Positions 44,783 to 59,700 are shown, counted from the first letter of the stretch. The stretch is 64,000 bases of DNA from Patiria miniata (GCF_015706575.1 NW_024037074.1:18217334-18281333); one strand, 5' to 3'. Notes: generated from the letters alone by a model not told the origin. Program-made: numbers and translations.

Positions 44783-47700
44783 GTGAGTGTTTTTCTTCTT
44801 TTTGTGTGTGTATTTTATATATTTACGTACAATACAACCTCATTTGCGCATTGATTATAAAATATCATAACTGAGCTACATTGCGGTAGTTTTTCAATAT
44901 CGTATGCCATTTGTATTGAAGTATCTCAATTAAAATACATAGCTCCCTAATTTTGTAAAGGCCAATTATATGTTTTTGCTATAAACACTAACAACTGCAT
45001 GCAATGGAACAAAAACGCGACTATGTACATACAGGTTCCACATGTGTGTTTTAAGCACCACCGCAAGTGTCAAAATTTGAAGTCCTCCAATTTCAAAAAA
45101 GACTAAAAAAGCACCAAAATGAGAACTGTTGTAAAGGTTCACATATTAAGTTTCTGATAACAGTGCAACCCAAATAGTCCTGGGACGAGAGGCCGAAAAC
45201 GCTTTAGTTATAAACTTCACAGACATGTAGATTATAGTGTAGGCCTACGCTATCGAAAAAGCTTTCTTCCCCGATCCACGGTTGATTGGGAATGAGAAAA
45301 TCTGGGATAAAAACGCCGAAAATTATTCATGAGAAAAAAAATAAGATACAGCGCCCTCTACTGACTTTGTCGGAAACCTCTTCGCACGCAATGAGTGCTT
45401 GCTGTATGATACCTCTTTCATGTTTTATTCCAGCTGTTTGCTATTAGCATGATTAATTCTCATCAGGATTCCAAAAACAACTTCATTACAGTTTTGTCCA
45501 ACTTGAAATGATCAAGTTTAAAGATCGAAGGTTATGTATACATAGCTACATACAAATCGATTGGTATGGTTAAACCCCAGATCAGAATAATTTGGTGAAC
45601 TTTTATCTCAGGGTAACATCTTTCAGTTCTGCTACCTTTTTTTGGAGGGGGGATTATTAAAAAAAAATAAAAAGGCCATAAATGAGGGGTTTTGGGTGTT
45701 TTTTTTTTTTTTTTTTTTTTTTTTACAGAGTTTCCCCTTTTTCAATTTCAGTGACGAAGAATTAAAAAAAAAAAGTTTACCTACCGGGACATGTATCTGT
45801 TAATTTAAAACGTCTTATTACAAAACCACAATACATGTATTTAAGTTGCTTTTATTTTTTATAACACTTGTATAAAAATGACAAATAAAAATAAAGATGG
45901 CAATAACTGCAAATTCTGCTTTTATATTCCAGCAATAAATCTCCAAAAGAAATACAAATAGTGATTTATTTCATTTCATTTCATTTCATTTTTTTTATTA
46001 TTTTATATTTTATTTTATTTTATTTTATTTTTATTTATTTTATTTTATTTTTATTTTTTATTTTTTTATTTTTTTTTTTGGCGGGGGGGCTATTTAAACC
46101 AACAGTTTTTACCAACACAACAAGAATGGTATTTAGATGCCATAATTTTGTTCAATATGTAAAATGAGCTTTACTCTTTTATTTTCAACTGACAAAAACG
46201 AGCTGTATAAGTACGTGTATACATCACAGGCTGATTACATAAATTAATTGTTGTATAACATGTCAACAGTCTCATCAAGTTGAAGGACCCATTTTCTGTT
46301 TGCAAACTTTTTTTAAGAAGAGAACATTACTTTATATTCCCCCATATAAAATCTTTTAGTAGCAGCAACTGCAATTTGTTTCAACTGTGCATGCAAGCAT
46401 TGGGTAACTAAAACAGAACGCGTCTGATCATTTTTTATTATTTTGAATATTGTTAAAAGGATCGATTCATGTTTTCTTGTTGCTTCATCCATTACGTGAA
46501 AACCACCAATTAAACCCAACAGCCCATCCACTTCCTTTTTGAGGCTGTATCGGGTGTTTTTATTTTATTTCAGGCACATGTTTTTAAAAGATGTTTCAGA
46601 AGTTCAGATTCTTGTAATAGTATTGTATTTACTTCAGTATGTGCTTACATACTCTACCAGATGCCACGCACTTTTCAACAATAATATAAGATGTTACCCT
46701 GAGGTGAGTTCAATTCACAAAATTATTCTGATCTGGGGTTTCAGTTGAACTATACCAATCGATTTTTATGTAGCAAATATAATACATAACCTTCGATCTT
46801 AAAACTTAATATTGTCAAGTTGGATAAAACTATAATGAAGATTTTTTTTTGGGTCCTGGTGAGAAATAATCACGATTATGACAAAAGGATCTAGCAAGCA
46901 CTCATTGCGTGCCAAAAGGGTTCTGTCAAAGTCAATATGTCAAAGTCTACAATGGTCTTTGCCCCGAATTAACCCCTGATATCGACACTACACAAAACCT
47001 TTTATTAACACTATAAGTCGGTATACATGTACACGTATTAGCAGTCATTTCCAATGAAGCCTAACAACCCACGTATCACAGTGAAATGAGTCACATTAAA
47101 CTAGAAGAAATTAGCTCATTGTTTTTTTTTATATGGGTTTTTTTTTCAACCAGGGCCGTAGTGTGTTCGTATACATGCACGGAACGTTACTTCGAACGCT
47201 GCTTTCTCTTTGGTTGGGCCCAGTGTAGCAAGTACAGGTTTGTATCATCTACACTTCCCACATGTTTGGAGGTAGACCGATAGGCAAGGCCTAAGTCCTT
47301 TTTTAAACTGCAGTGTATAGTGTAAGAAAGATACAATATTCATCGATTCATTTTCAGCTGTATTTTGTCGCTATGCAGTCGCCGTGTGGAAATGTGAACA
47401 AAGGGAACTTTAGATTTTAGGGCCAAAAAAAGTCTCCGGTTTCTGGTATGCGCGCGCGTCGCCGTAGCCGTGCGCGTCGGCAAAATTAAAAAGTTTTTTT
47501 TTTCAATGTAAGATGATGTCTCAAAACCGCCAAACTCACTGGTTTGACTGGAATCCTGCTGCTGAACATTTTAACGTGGGGTTTCGATCGAGTATAAGCT
47601 TTATGTGACCTCTCTGGGCTCCCATTTGTCGGGTACCATTTGCAGACGGTGTTGTTATTTTATTGTGCGTCTGGAAGCCAGACTGAGGGAGCGATGGTCG

Positions 47701-50700
47701 TGTATCTGGAACCTGTAGACGTTTTTTAATTAGTGCAATATATAAGGGAGCAGACTAATGACCAGCCTTGCAGCTCATGCACGAACAGCACGATGTCGAG
47801 TAGTGTATGGTCCGACGTTACCGTTTTCTGTGATTTTTGTCTTGACTATCCGAATTTCCCGAAGAATGTTCGTGTCGGTCGAGATCGTAAGTTTGTGCAG
47901 AATTCTCCAGCCTTATAGCCTTACTGAGGTCACCTCAAGAACCACACTGAAGGGTATTTTTGAGAGTTTTAAGGGGATCGAAGCGTCAGTTGCAACATCA
48001 GCCGACATTTGAAGAGAAAAAAAGTTGGGGGAAAAAACCCGCGTCGCCGCACCACTTTTGGGGCAAGCTCCATACCAGAAACCGGAGTCCTACGGTGGCC
48101 TTATGTCGTGTATGTGGACTCGCAAAGGTCCACATAGCCTTGGTCAAGGCGCTAGTTGTTATTCATCCGGCCGTAGCGCGGTAAACGATATCTTCGCTAG
48201 CGCTATGCATGCAGTCATAATTATGTCTATGCATGCAGTGCATTAAAAATACAGCGCGAACAGCGACCTCACGCGGCCACTATTTTTATGCAAATCAGTT
48301 GGTTCAATCGTCCATGTGAGGTTTTGGGGGTGGTGCTCATTATGTTAATAGCCTTAGCTGACCTTAAATGTCGTTTTCTTATTGGTCGATCGTTGCGTGG
48401 AAACTTGCATAGTGAAACGTGGCACCGTACATAATCCATACACGTACACATTGTGTGTCTCTGCACACGGCACCAATGCACAAATCTGTGGTTCCTGTCA
48501 CGTCCGCAAAAGGCGGAATAGCTGCAAATAATTTGATGACGTCCGGATTTACCAAGGTGTGATTGGACACTCCACATATTAGCTCCGCCTACATTATCTG
48601 TATTTGCATACGAGGTCGTGCGCTGGAAATCTAGCGCAAAGTAAAGAAAAACATAAGCTTTTGCCGACGATTGAACCAAGGCTCTCGATCGTCCCCAACT
48701 GATTTGCATAAAAAATAGTGGCCGCATGAGGTCGCTGTTCGCGCTGTATTTTTACATGCATGTGCATAGCGCGTGAGGATATATGCCGACGATTGACCGC
48801 ATACGGGACGAATAACGACGAGAGCATTGACCAAGGCTAACTTGAAGGTCCACACTGCGTTCCCCACTTTCTGAAAACAATCTTTGAATAATCATGGAGA
48901 AATTTCTCCATGGAATAATTGATGGGTTAGAATTACAAATAACGATTTTAAAGGCAATGCTTTTCAAACGTCTTTTCTCTTAAAAGGACGAGAACTTTAC
49001 GATGGAAATTGTTTTGTACAAATATCCATTCCTCCGAAATGTTTGGAAACCATGTGGCATCTCTTCTTCTTCTTTTTTTTGGGTTACTTTTTGCAAAGTC
49101 CACTATGTTTGTTGTTTAAATGTTACTGTTGCCTTGCACTAATGCCTATTCACATTGTATGTCTATCCACATTTTATGTTTATTTTTGTCCTAGGTCTTT
49201 ATCGCATGCCTCGAATATCCAATAAAGACATGAATTAATAATATTCATGCCTTTTCTGACAACTGAAGACGCTGTTGCTGTGATATCTCTTTGTGAACAC
49301 ACTGTGGAGTTTAGGGATTTTCTATTCAAACTGTGAACCCAAATTTCTGGTGACATTTTTTTTGAATAAACGTTGCTCATGGACTTAATTTCATGCACTG
49401 ATGCAACAATGTTAACAATCACCAAAGCTAAAAACATTTTTTTTTTAATTACCTTGACAAATCCCCCAACTTTCTAGAAGAGTTTAATGTTGGAGCAGCT
49501 GTAACACTGAAGTTTCTGTCTAAAATCACAGTTTTGCTCATGAATATGAAATTTGCATTGAAATAAAAATTTAAAAGGCATCAAAAACACCCATGAAAGT
49601 TAGAATATGAAGTTTGAAAATGTGAAGATAAATGGGACATAAAGGTGCATTAATTAAAAGGACTGCATAAAACATAATGGGCCCCGTGATGCCTCGTGAT
49701 GCCTCGTAAAGTACTTCGCTCCAGATACAAGCATTTTATGCATTTTTACAGGACTACAGCCTGCTACCGGTGTTGCCCAGGATGGACCGGAAGTACATCA
49801 ACTGGTTGCTCAAACCGTAAGTTAATTTCGTTAATTAATTGATACCAACAAAAGAATATATTTTCTGAATCCATTCAGGTCACCAATCAAGACAAATGTT
49901 TAAATTTTGAAAAACATTTTTGATTTTCTGGTTTAAACGACTCGCATATATCGTCTTGAAATGAGTTTGTTTGCAAAGATCATACATTTCATTCTTATTG
50001 TTCATTCGTAGCCATTTGTACCACTGCGTGTCCCAACGGAGGGGTTTGCAGAGGTCCTAACTACTGCGGCACCTGTAACCGAGGCTTCTACTCTCCACTA
50101 TGCGAACGTGAGTGATCACGAAAAAAAGTTTGGCTAGGCATTGAATGTACTTTTTTCATGACAGGACTTTGACTTAAAAGGACGTAAAGGACGTAGTCAA
50201 CTAAGTAATGAGACCGAACAATTGAAGTGATTCAAAATTTGGACTACCTATTCATATTAATGTGGAAGACAGTTTCACTTAATCTGTCAAGTGTTTTGGT
50301 ATGTCAGGTGAGTTCCTCTGGCGAAAAATTTGAAACAGAAGTTAAACATATATCGTCAAGGCACCTTAACGTAAGTCCATGCCTCCAACTAAGTCGTTGG
50401 TGGTGACTCAATAAAAACATATTTTGCTTTTCGTAGGGTGTACAGGCATCGTGAACTGCATTGACGTATTCTGTAGCAACTCCTCAGACCAGAGATGTGA
50501 TCGATGTGATGGTGAATATGGCTCAGCGCTGGGATCAGCGTACAAGAAGAGTGATGACATGAGACAATGCAATAGTAAGTTGAGTTCTCATTATCAACCT
50601 TATTAACCTTAGTTTTTTGTACACAGCTCATGGTTAAAGGGAAAAAACAACATTTGCAACCATCAAAAAATGAAACTACCAAATTATTTTGAAATATCTT

Positions 50701-53700
50701 CCTGGACTGTTAGTGAATGACAGTCTAAAGCATCCTGTGAATTCGCAGCACCTGGTATACTGTCATTTTCAAGAAAAGTGGTATTTTTGTATCAATTTCC
50801 AACGCTGGTTGGCCGACCAGCATTGGAAAAAACTGGGTTTTTTTCAAATACTGGCCCAAATTGACCATCGCATTTGTTTGCAATCGATTACACACCTATG
50901 AACAGGTACAAGCAAGCTAGACTGGTTCCCTGACCTCACAATTCTTCAATGTATATAAACTGCTCCGTTTAATATTAAATGGAGTCAGGGAACCAGACTT
51001 CAGGAAAACGATATTTTTTTTCTTGGTTTTTATAGCTTCTACAAACCCAAAATTTCAAAAAAGTTAGTGTAACAATATTTGCTATATATTACCAACCCCC
51101 CAAATCCATCCATTTCTAAAAATTAGTGCAAAAGCAAATGATGTATATTCCCTTTCAGGTCTTGTAGATTCTCCTAAACTCTTGTGGTAATTGTATTGTC
51201 CCACCTTTATATCTTTAACAATGTACATGTAAACTGTATTTCTTTTACTATTACTTTATATTTTTATGTCTGACAGTTTTTATGAATTTTATGCAAATGT
51301 ATTTTTATGCTAAAGTATTTTTTTTTCAGATTGTTATTGTAAACTGACTGTAATTCAACCTATTGCTGCAAAAGTCTTTAAATGAACCATTTATAATAAT
51401 AATGATAACAAAAATCATCTTAAACCTCACTCTCATCCTAACCTCATTTTCATCCTCAACCTCGTTCTCATCTTTAACCTCACTCTCATCCTCAACCTCA
51501 TTCTCATCTTTAACCTCACTTTCATCCTCAACCTCATTCTCATTTTCGTTTTGAAGTTATTTTCAGTTAAAGACATTATAGCTCGCAGTAAACATACATT
51601 TGTGCCTTTCTTACTTTGCCAGAGCAATGTTCATGGAGGAGTAACAGCAAGGCATGCTACCCAGGATCTTGCACAAATGCCCAGTGCACATGCAGCAGTG
51701 GATTCGTAGGCACTGACTGCAGAACAAGTGAGTCTGTAGCGTTATTTTTAAACTGCTTTTTAATTATCAATTATCAATAACAAATTATTCATAAGTTAAT
51801 TTCAGGTTATTTCAATGTATATATCAATATGTAAATATAAATATAGCTTCTTAAACAACTGTTATTATTCATATATTTGTTATTCTATAAATTCCGGATC
51901 CAAAGTGTGACATATTTCCTGTCCCTGTTACCTTTGTACTTTAAACACTTCTTTTTTGTTGGGTCGGTAGTTTGCTATTCATAATCCTTCTTGGAGAACG
52001 ACTGCATTAAGGAATGCATCTAAATTATAAAAATCATAGATGTCCGATGTAACAGGAACAGGGTGGACCCAAAAATTTATAGAATATTATGTTATGAACT
52101 CTGTTCAATTTCTTTTCTGCAAGGATGCATTTATGTGCCTGCATTATATCATTTATGCCTAAAAGGCTTGTAAAACCTTGCTATGCCCACTCAAGTTGAC
52201 GACCCTACACCGTTGCGGTAACTATTGCTTTAAATCGTATAAAAGCATGCAGACAAAGACTGACTTCTCTCTGACCTAAAATCGATCCAGATATTTCGCT
52301 TACATTTCATAATTCAGCTCTTATATCATTTTTTTCACATTGGCATCCTCAGTGGCAGCACTTAAGATTTACATTGGCATTTAATGCACAGAAAGGACAA
52401 TCTCACAATGAAGGTGATCAAGGTACTGCGGCTGTAAATCGTTTTTGAAAAGAAATGTCACAACTGTACCACAATATGACCAGGAATCCTTAGTTTTAGA
52501 AACGATTATAACTATAGGGATAGCACAGAAACCCAGATCAGAGAGATCTGAAAACCTGGGAATACAGGTAGATCCTGAAAGAAAACACAGCACACATTCG
52601 ACTTGGCTGTGGGAACTGAATCCTGGACATAGAGATTACCTTTGCTATCATTTACATTGTCGTCTCGTTTTAAGTATAAAAACAAAAATACCCATATTGG
52701 CATTGTGATTGATTTGCGATTTTCCTTTTCCTAGTGGGTAGCAGTCAAACACCAGTGCTTTCCGAGCACCGTGCCACCCTGATCACGGGGATAACAACTC
52801 TAGAATCCCCTACCGTCCAGGGCAGTACAGACACTGTCTACACCAACGTACCAAACTTTATGAGCTTGAGGATCAACTGGATAAGTTCGTACCAGCCTAT
52901 TGGTCTACCAGACCCTAGTGGTGGTGGACATCCCTACATCCAAAGCATTAGGCTTGGTGTTGTGGAGGCACGAGCCACGGCCGTTGTGAATCGTAAGTTA
53001 AGAATGCACGTCCTTTTAAATGTTATACCAGATGAAATAAGTAGGGTTTTGATAGCCGTGTATGTGTTTATCCCTGTGGGTACACAGGACAAGAGCCAAC
53101 TTGAAAGCAATTTGAGGGCTGGGGATGTAGTCTCTGCTTTGCTTAGTCATTATTTTACATAATGTACCGGGTCTCACTCTTAAACCTATTGTCCTGTCTC
53201 TGTCCGTGAGTAGTTGTTTAAGTTTGTCCTGCTCAGGGAAAGGGAAAAAAGCAGTGCTTCACCTTGTTTTCCTTTATGTTGACATCATTTAATATTTACA
53301 CTTCATTACATACTGTCTGTGAAGAATGTTTTGTTTATACATATATATATATACTGTTTTCTGTCTGAATTGTTACCGAGGATGTCAATGTGAAAATATA
53401 TGTCGAATTGATTTGATTTGATTTGAAGTACAAAAATAACTGGCAAAATATATGTCTATAATGTGTATAAACTCAAAAAAGGACTGTGTGTCATTGTGTT
53501 TTATGTACACAACAATATATACCACATTAATGAAAATACCATCCAACAATCAACAGCCTTTTCATCCTAATTGAACTTTTCAAAATCGATTTTATTTTTC
53601 CCATGCACTAAGGGGGTCAGAGTGATATATATTCGATAGGCTCGCGGGATTGTACGACATCGACAACGGGAAATTCTTTCAATCGAAACAATCCTGCTAC

Positions 53701-56700
53701 AGACCTGGTATCCTGTGCAATCACATTCAACTTGAATTACAACACGTGGACACCAGCTACAGGAGATGTGTAGGTCTAAACCTACTTTTGTCAATAATTT
53801 CAATTCCTGGCTAATACTCTGATATTTTTATTTATAATATAATGAAATCACTAGTAGCTTCGTTTAACCGAACAAAATGGTTTTGGGACATTGTATCGAG
53901 CAAGGGGTTGCCTTGGAACAGTTTTTGTCACTTAAATCCTGTCTCAACGAAATAAATTAATTGCAATGAATTGTCTTTCTGAATTCACATTATATTTCTT
54001 TTACAGACTGAGGTATTATGTACGTTCAACAAGTGGTGGCTGCTTGAAACTCTATGACAGAGACAATTCAAACAGTATTATCACGCGCTACTACAGCGGA
54101 AGGACATCCTCCACCTTCTCAACTTTCACCTTTGACTTTGATGACCCTTACCACTGCGTGGATGTTAGCAGAGGATGCCGGAGGACTATGCTGGATACAC
54201 AGAATGATGTTACCTCACAGGTTAAATTTCCCTGTTTCTTGGTCGGTGAGGGATGTAGAACACCAAGTTGACTGGGAATATTTTTATCCCAGCATTTTGT
54301 TTATTGGATAGGATGACTTACTGTAGGCCTATTATCACCAAGTGATTAAAAAGTCTTATATACTCAGTGAATAATACATGACTCCTCTCGAAGTCGTGGT
54401 TCTGTCCACATGCTTGAAGCATAGAGCAAGTTCCTTGCTCTATGCTTGAGGTGACTTTCATAATCTGTCATGAAGTGACTTTCTGTGTATGTCATGTAGC
54501 AGTTCTGGGAGCTATATCGATAGCCTTTAAGTCGTTATATCTCAGTTCAGGTTCAAATATTGTCATCATCATCATAATCAGGCTGTGGACATCCTTTGTT
54601 GGATGAAGCCCTCCTCAAGCAGTTTCCATTCTCTTCTGTCACTTGTCATTCTACTCCATGTTACTGTGTTCATGTATGTGGTGATTTCATCTTTCCATCT
54701 CCTTTGTCTACCTCTTCTTCTTCTGCCTGTCCTTGGTTGCCATTCGGTGAGTATCTTGGTCCATCTGTTGTCTTGTCTTCTTGCCAAGTGCCCTGCCCAT
54801 CTCCATTTTATTTCCTTGATCTTCTCTATGATATCTTTGACCTTTGTTTTTTGTCTCATGAAGGTATGTCTGACTTTGTCCCTTAATGATAGATTGAGCA
54901 TTCTCCTTTGTGTGCCAATGGTTGCATGGCGCCTGCCCTTGGTTGGACTTCGTTGTGCCGTAGTCGTGATCGGGTGTGATCATGGTTTGGCCTTGTGTGC
55001 TCATGGTTGGGGCCTGGTGTGCCAAGGGTTGGGCTTGGTGTGTCATAGTTTGGAGCCAGAGTGCTCATCATTGGCCTTGGTGTGCCAATCGGTTTACATT
55101 TGATGCACGGTTGCAGCCAAATTAACCATGTTAAGTTATGTTAACTTTGTAATACTATAGAGAAGTCCACAATGTAATTTATTCCCAATGGTCAACTTTA
55201 TTCTCAGCATGCTGAATACAAGGAATGCTATGGCATTCCTTGTATTCAGCATTCCTTGTATTCAGCATGCTTCAGTAAACTCAAGCAGGACATATATGTC
55301 CTGCTTGAGTTTACTCAATAACTGACACCTAGTTTTTGTTTTTTTTTATCTAAATCTTTTAACCTTAATTTCCATGATAGGAAACAATTAATGTATCTTG
55401 GCAAGGCTGGACAGACGATCTCGCTGGCATAAAAGAATACGAACTTCAAGTGCGACAGCTGTCAGGTAGCCATGGTAACCAGCTGACAGAAATTTTTGAC
55501 AGTCCCGCCGCTTATTCCGGAGTAGCACGATCCGGTCAAAATGTCACTTTGCCTTATCCTGGTAGGTTAGGTTTGGCGAATGTATATTCAAAATGAACAA
55601 TATAAAAGAATTGGTTGAATGTGCCTTTCTTTATCTGAACGTGTTAAGGCTATTATTAGTTACCCATTCGCAGATATAATGTTAAAATCGCACGTTGTGA
55701 GTGTGTGATTTAGATTACTTGGGTAATTTCAGATACTGATTTAAAAAAAAAATACATCGTAGATTTTTTTTGCCATCAGTCGTATTAAGAGAGTTATGTA
55801 AAAAAAAATGTGTAAATACATTTTTTATTAAGGCTTCTTATATTTATAATCTTTAAATCAGAATCATACAGTGGAATGAAACATTATTTAAAGATCTATA
55901 TGCTCTTTTTTTCTCCTTCCTTACAGGCGTTTATTCTGTCATCCTCAGTGCTGTCGACAATGCCGGCAATGTCAAACATAGCAGACGCTTTGTGTTCTTT
56001 GACGACGATCCAGACGACATCACCATTCAGAGTAATTTCTCCCTGTGCGTGGTCTCGGCGACTGAAGAAACCGACTTCGTTTGGTTGACCAATCTAGACC
56101 CCAGCGAAGGGGCGACATTCGTGCAGCTTGATTGGACAGGGCATTTCATCAATGAACGTCATCACAGCCAAGGATGGTTGAAGCCCATTTGGTCCTATGT
56201 TACTGGTACCATTGATTCTGGTGAGTTTAGTACATAAAGTTCACTGGGTTTTGATTGTTGTATTGGTAAACAAAATTCCGTTTGGCTAGGTACGTATTAA
56301 AATTCATATACTTTATAGTGTACAAGTTAGTTGCTGTCTTGTAATGACGATGGTTTTTAAAAGAGATAATGTTCCGCGAAGGAAGAAGTCAGGACAGTCA
56401 AAAGTCTCATCCGCTATTGAAAATCTTTTGAGGGCTAAAACGCACGGTTTACGTATAGTAATTTTCGAAAATACGGTTCTGTACAATTCGCATTTCAGTT
56501 ATTCTTTATAAACGCTTATAACTCATAAATACAAATTCTACCACACTTGACACAGCTTTTGCAAATAGACGCACATATTTGACTTTGATTAGAGCAGGCT
56601 AGTCGAAACTAGAGCATGCTAGTCGAAACGTTGAGACAAAACTTATCTCACTTTATTGTTTTGCCTTAGCGAAAGTAGATAATAAGATGACACGTTCTTT

Positions 56701-59700
56701 TTAAACTAGCAGGACAGTTCTTATCGGAACTAAATCTACTAAGCGAAAGTAGACACAACCACATGGTGTTACCGCAAGCCGAAGCTATTATATTGGTTTT
56801 ATTACACATACAATTTTTCTCGTAGATTATGATCAGCACTTTGGGAAGCGGGGCCGTGCAGCCGTCCCTAACGCCCTCGGTGTGACCGAATTCCGCGTCT
56901 TATACGACATCGACCACAGTGGTGGAAGGAACGCCGTCAACATGAGTGATGACAACTCTGGCAACTGGAGTAGTGAAGGCACAAACACACAGGCGAGCTA
57001 TAACCTGACCTTAGTGGACGGCGATTCCATTCGGTTCTGGGTGGAGGCCAGGGACCTAGCTGGTCACTTTGTGAGGGACAGTGTGTTGGTTCACGCTGAT
57101 TCATCTCCGCCAGTCATTGAAGATTTGTTGTCAGTGCCAAAGTTGGCGGGCATAAGGTATGTGAAAGCCGCACTGGATTTAATTTGACTTTGTTTCGTTT
57201 CAAGTGTGTTTGGGCTTTGCTCTCTGGTCTGGTTTCGATGTTAGATACAAGTTTGGCTATGGTTTTGGCCGACAGTGTTCTTCATATAAAGTAATTAGAA
57301 AGCGTCCAATTATATTTTCATCATCAGTGTGGAATGGAGGACTTACGACATTCACAGCGGAGTAAGGACCATCGAGTGGCTTCTCTTTGACAACCACACC
57401 GGCACAGAGATAGAACATGGCAACCAGACAGTGCAAGCCAAGAAAGTCAATGCGGTAAGGTAACTGAGATATTTTACCAAACTGAGTGAGCTAGCAATAT
57501 GAAATTGAAAAAAATAAATTAATAAATAAACGTTTCAAATGCTGGGTTTACGAAGACCTTCACCCGATTGACCTTGCCTCGAAGCTAATTGTGTCATTTT
57601 TGTATTTAAAAAAGGTGATATATGTAAATGTTTTCACAATCTGCCCCCCCCCCCCCATTCCTCACATTCTCAATGGAGTTTCATTTTCTTTCCAGTTCCA
57701 AAACGTCTTAAGATTTCGCAAAGTTACATGTATGTCTTCGAAAAGTATACTTTGCATTACAGTAGGTCCTAAGAGAGTTCTAATATAAAATACCCTACTG
57801 GGTGTGTCTTGCGAAATGCTCTTGGTTTACAATGTATAAACAATTTTTCTAAAATTTATACTTCATCGAGATCCATCTGGAATAAAAAAGAAGTTATAAT
57901 CATAATAAATTCCAATTGATTTCTCCCCTCCCACTCAGGATTTTGAGGACTGTGAGTCCGACAGGTGCTTGTGTATCCCTATCGGCGACTGTTATGATGC
58001 TGACTATGGGATCAACATAGACGCATCCAACACTGAAGGCAACTTCGACTACTTCCTCACGTTGACTGTCACAAATCATGCAAGACTTGCATCATCCAAG
58101 ACAATCAAAGTGAGTGAAATTTTAATGAAGTTATTGTTGTTAAAGAAGTAGTGCTCCTTTTGCATGGTCTCTTTTTGCGAAGAGAGAGCAATATTTCGTC
58201 GCAGAGCTGACAAACCGACGAATAAGCGAAAACCTTGTTTCGAGTAATTCGCGTTTGAAGTTGGATGTTTTTCTGGGCGCCGTATTTTACCCTAAATGTT
58301 TTGATAAAAAGCCTTTTAGTGTGTTTTCGGAATAAAATAGGAAACTAAGTATCTATCAGGTCACTTATTTAAACAGAGAAGTTGTACGATATGATTTTAT
58401 TTGATCGTTAACGTATTCGTCAGTTTGTCAAATTACATTAATCTCCAATAGTCGGTTGTTCTTCACACTGTTTGTATGCTATTCGTCGGCTTCTCAGATC
58501 GCGCGTGCACGCGCGCGCAATCCAACAAACTGACGAATAACCTTTGTTGGTACTTTGAACGCACACCTTACATTAGCTGGTTACCAGCGAAGTGCTTGTA
58601 GCTCCTCGTCAGTTTGTCGGATCGCGCGCGCACGCGCGCGCCAATCCGACAAACTGGCGAATAACATTCGATGGTACTTTGAGCGCACACCTTACATAAG
58701 CTGGTTACCAGCGAAATTCCGTATTCGTCACTATGTCAAATTATGGATTTGTTTTTGTGAGTGATTTGCCACAAGGGGGGCTCTGAATCTCAAAATCCAG
58801 ACAAAAATTCAGAATTTCGGCATAAATACTTGAAAGAGCAACCTTCATAAACCCTAAAAATAACAAAATCTCGAAATCGCCAAAATGGTCGATTCGCCGG
58901 TATGTCAGCTCTGCGACGATTTATATAAAAAAAAAGGTTTTTCCCATCGTCCTTTGTTGTCATTATACTGATACAGTAAGGTCTACTAAATGGGTTTATT
59001 AAAGTGTATGAACCAAATAACTGTTACCTTTGACCGATCCGATCACTGACTCTCTTTGCACAACAATCTCAACCTAAACCCAAACTCAAATTAATAATCT
59101 CTTCGTTTTCTTTTTCACATTTTACTTACTTTAGATAAATAGCATGGTGACTCAGGATAATGTGGAGCAAACAGCTGAATCTCTCGCCACGTTGACCAAT
59201 GACACGTCTTCAGTTGATGACAATTCGGTAGCCTCTGCCGCTGACATTCTGGATAGCATTGTGAACATTCAAGACACGTCGCCAGAGGTAAGCTACACAA
59301 GAGACTCCGTGATATTTATATAAAACGATAAAATTGTTTAATTCATTGAAGGTAATACGTTGTTTGCATGTACATTGTACAAGGTAGTTGCGAAGAAACA
59401 AAAATGCACGATAGGATATCTTTATATTGTACTTCACTCTTAGTCACGAAGTATATATCATTTGGTAAAACTGTAAAGCTTGTTTGTCAGGTTGACGAGC
59501 GAGCTTTCGCAAAAACAAGTGCAACTGCACATTAAGCTCTGGCCGTCTTGCATGGTCGTGATTGGCAGTTGAAATAAGAGTTTCCCATTTGTTGAAAGTC
59601 ACAATGCAAAATAATAGTGACCTACATAATGCAACTTTGTCCTCACTCCTACACCCTGGAGACTCATTAAACTGACACAGGGCCAGAGACAGGCGTGAAG

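Noticed and set aside
45961..46167. Phe/Ile-rich open frame suggesting a membrane peptide
   Set aside because: Translation of an ATTTT simple repeat.
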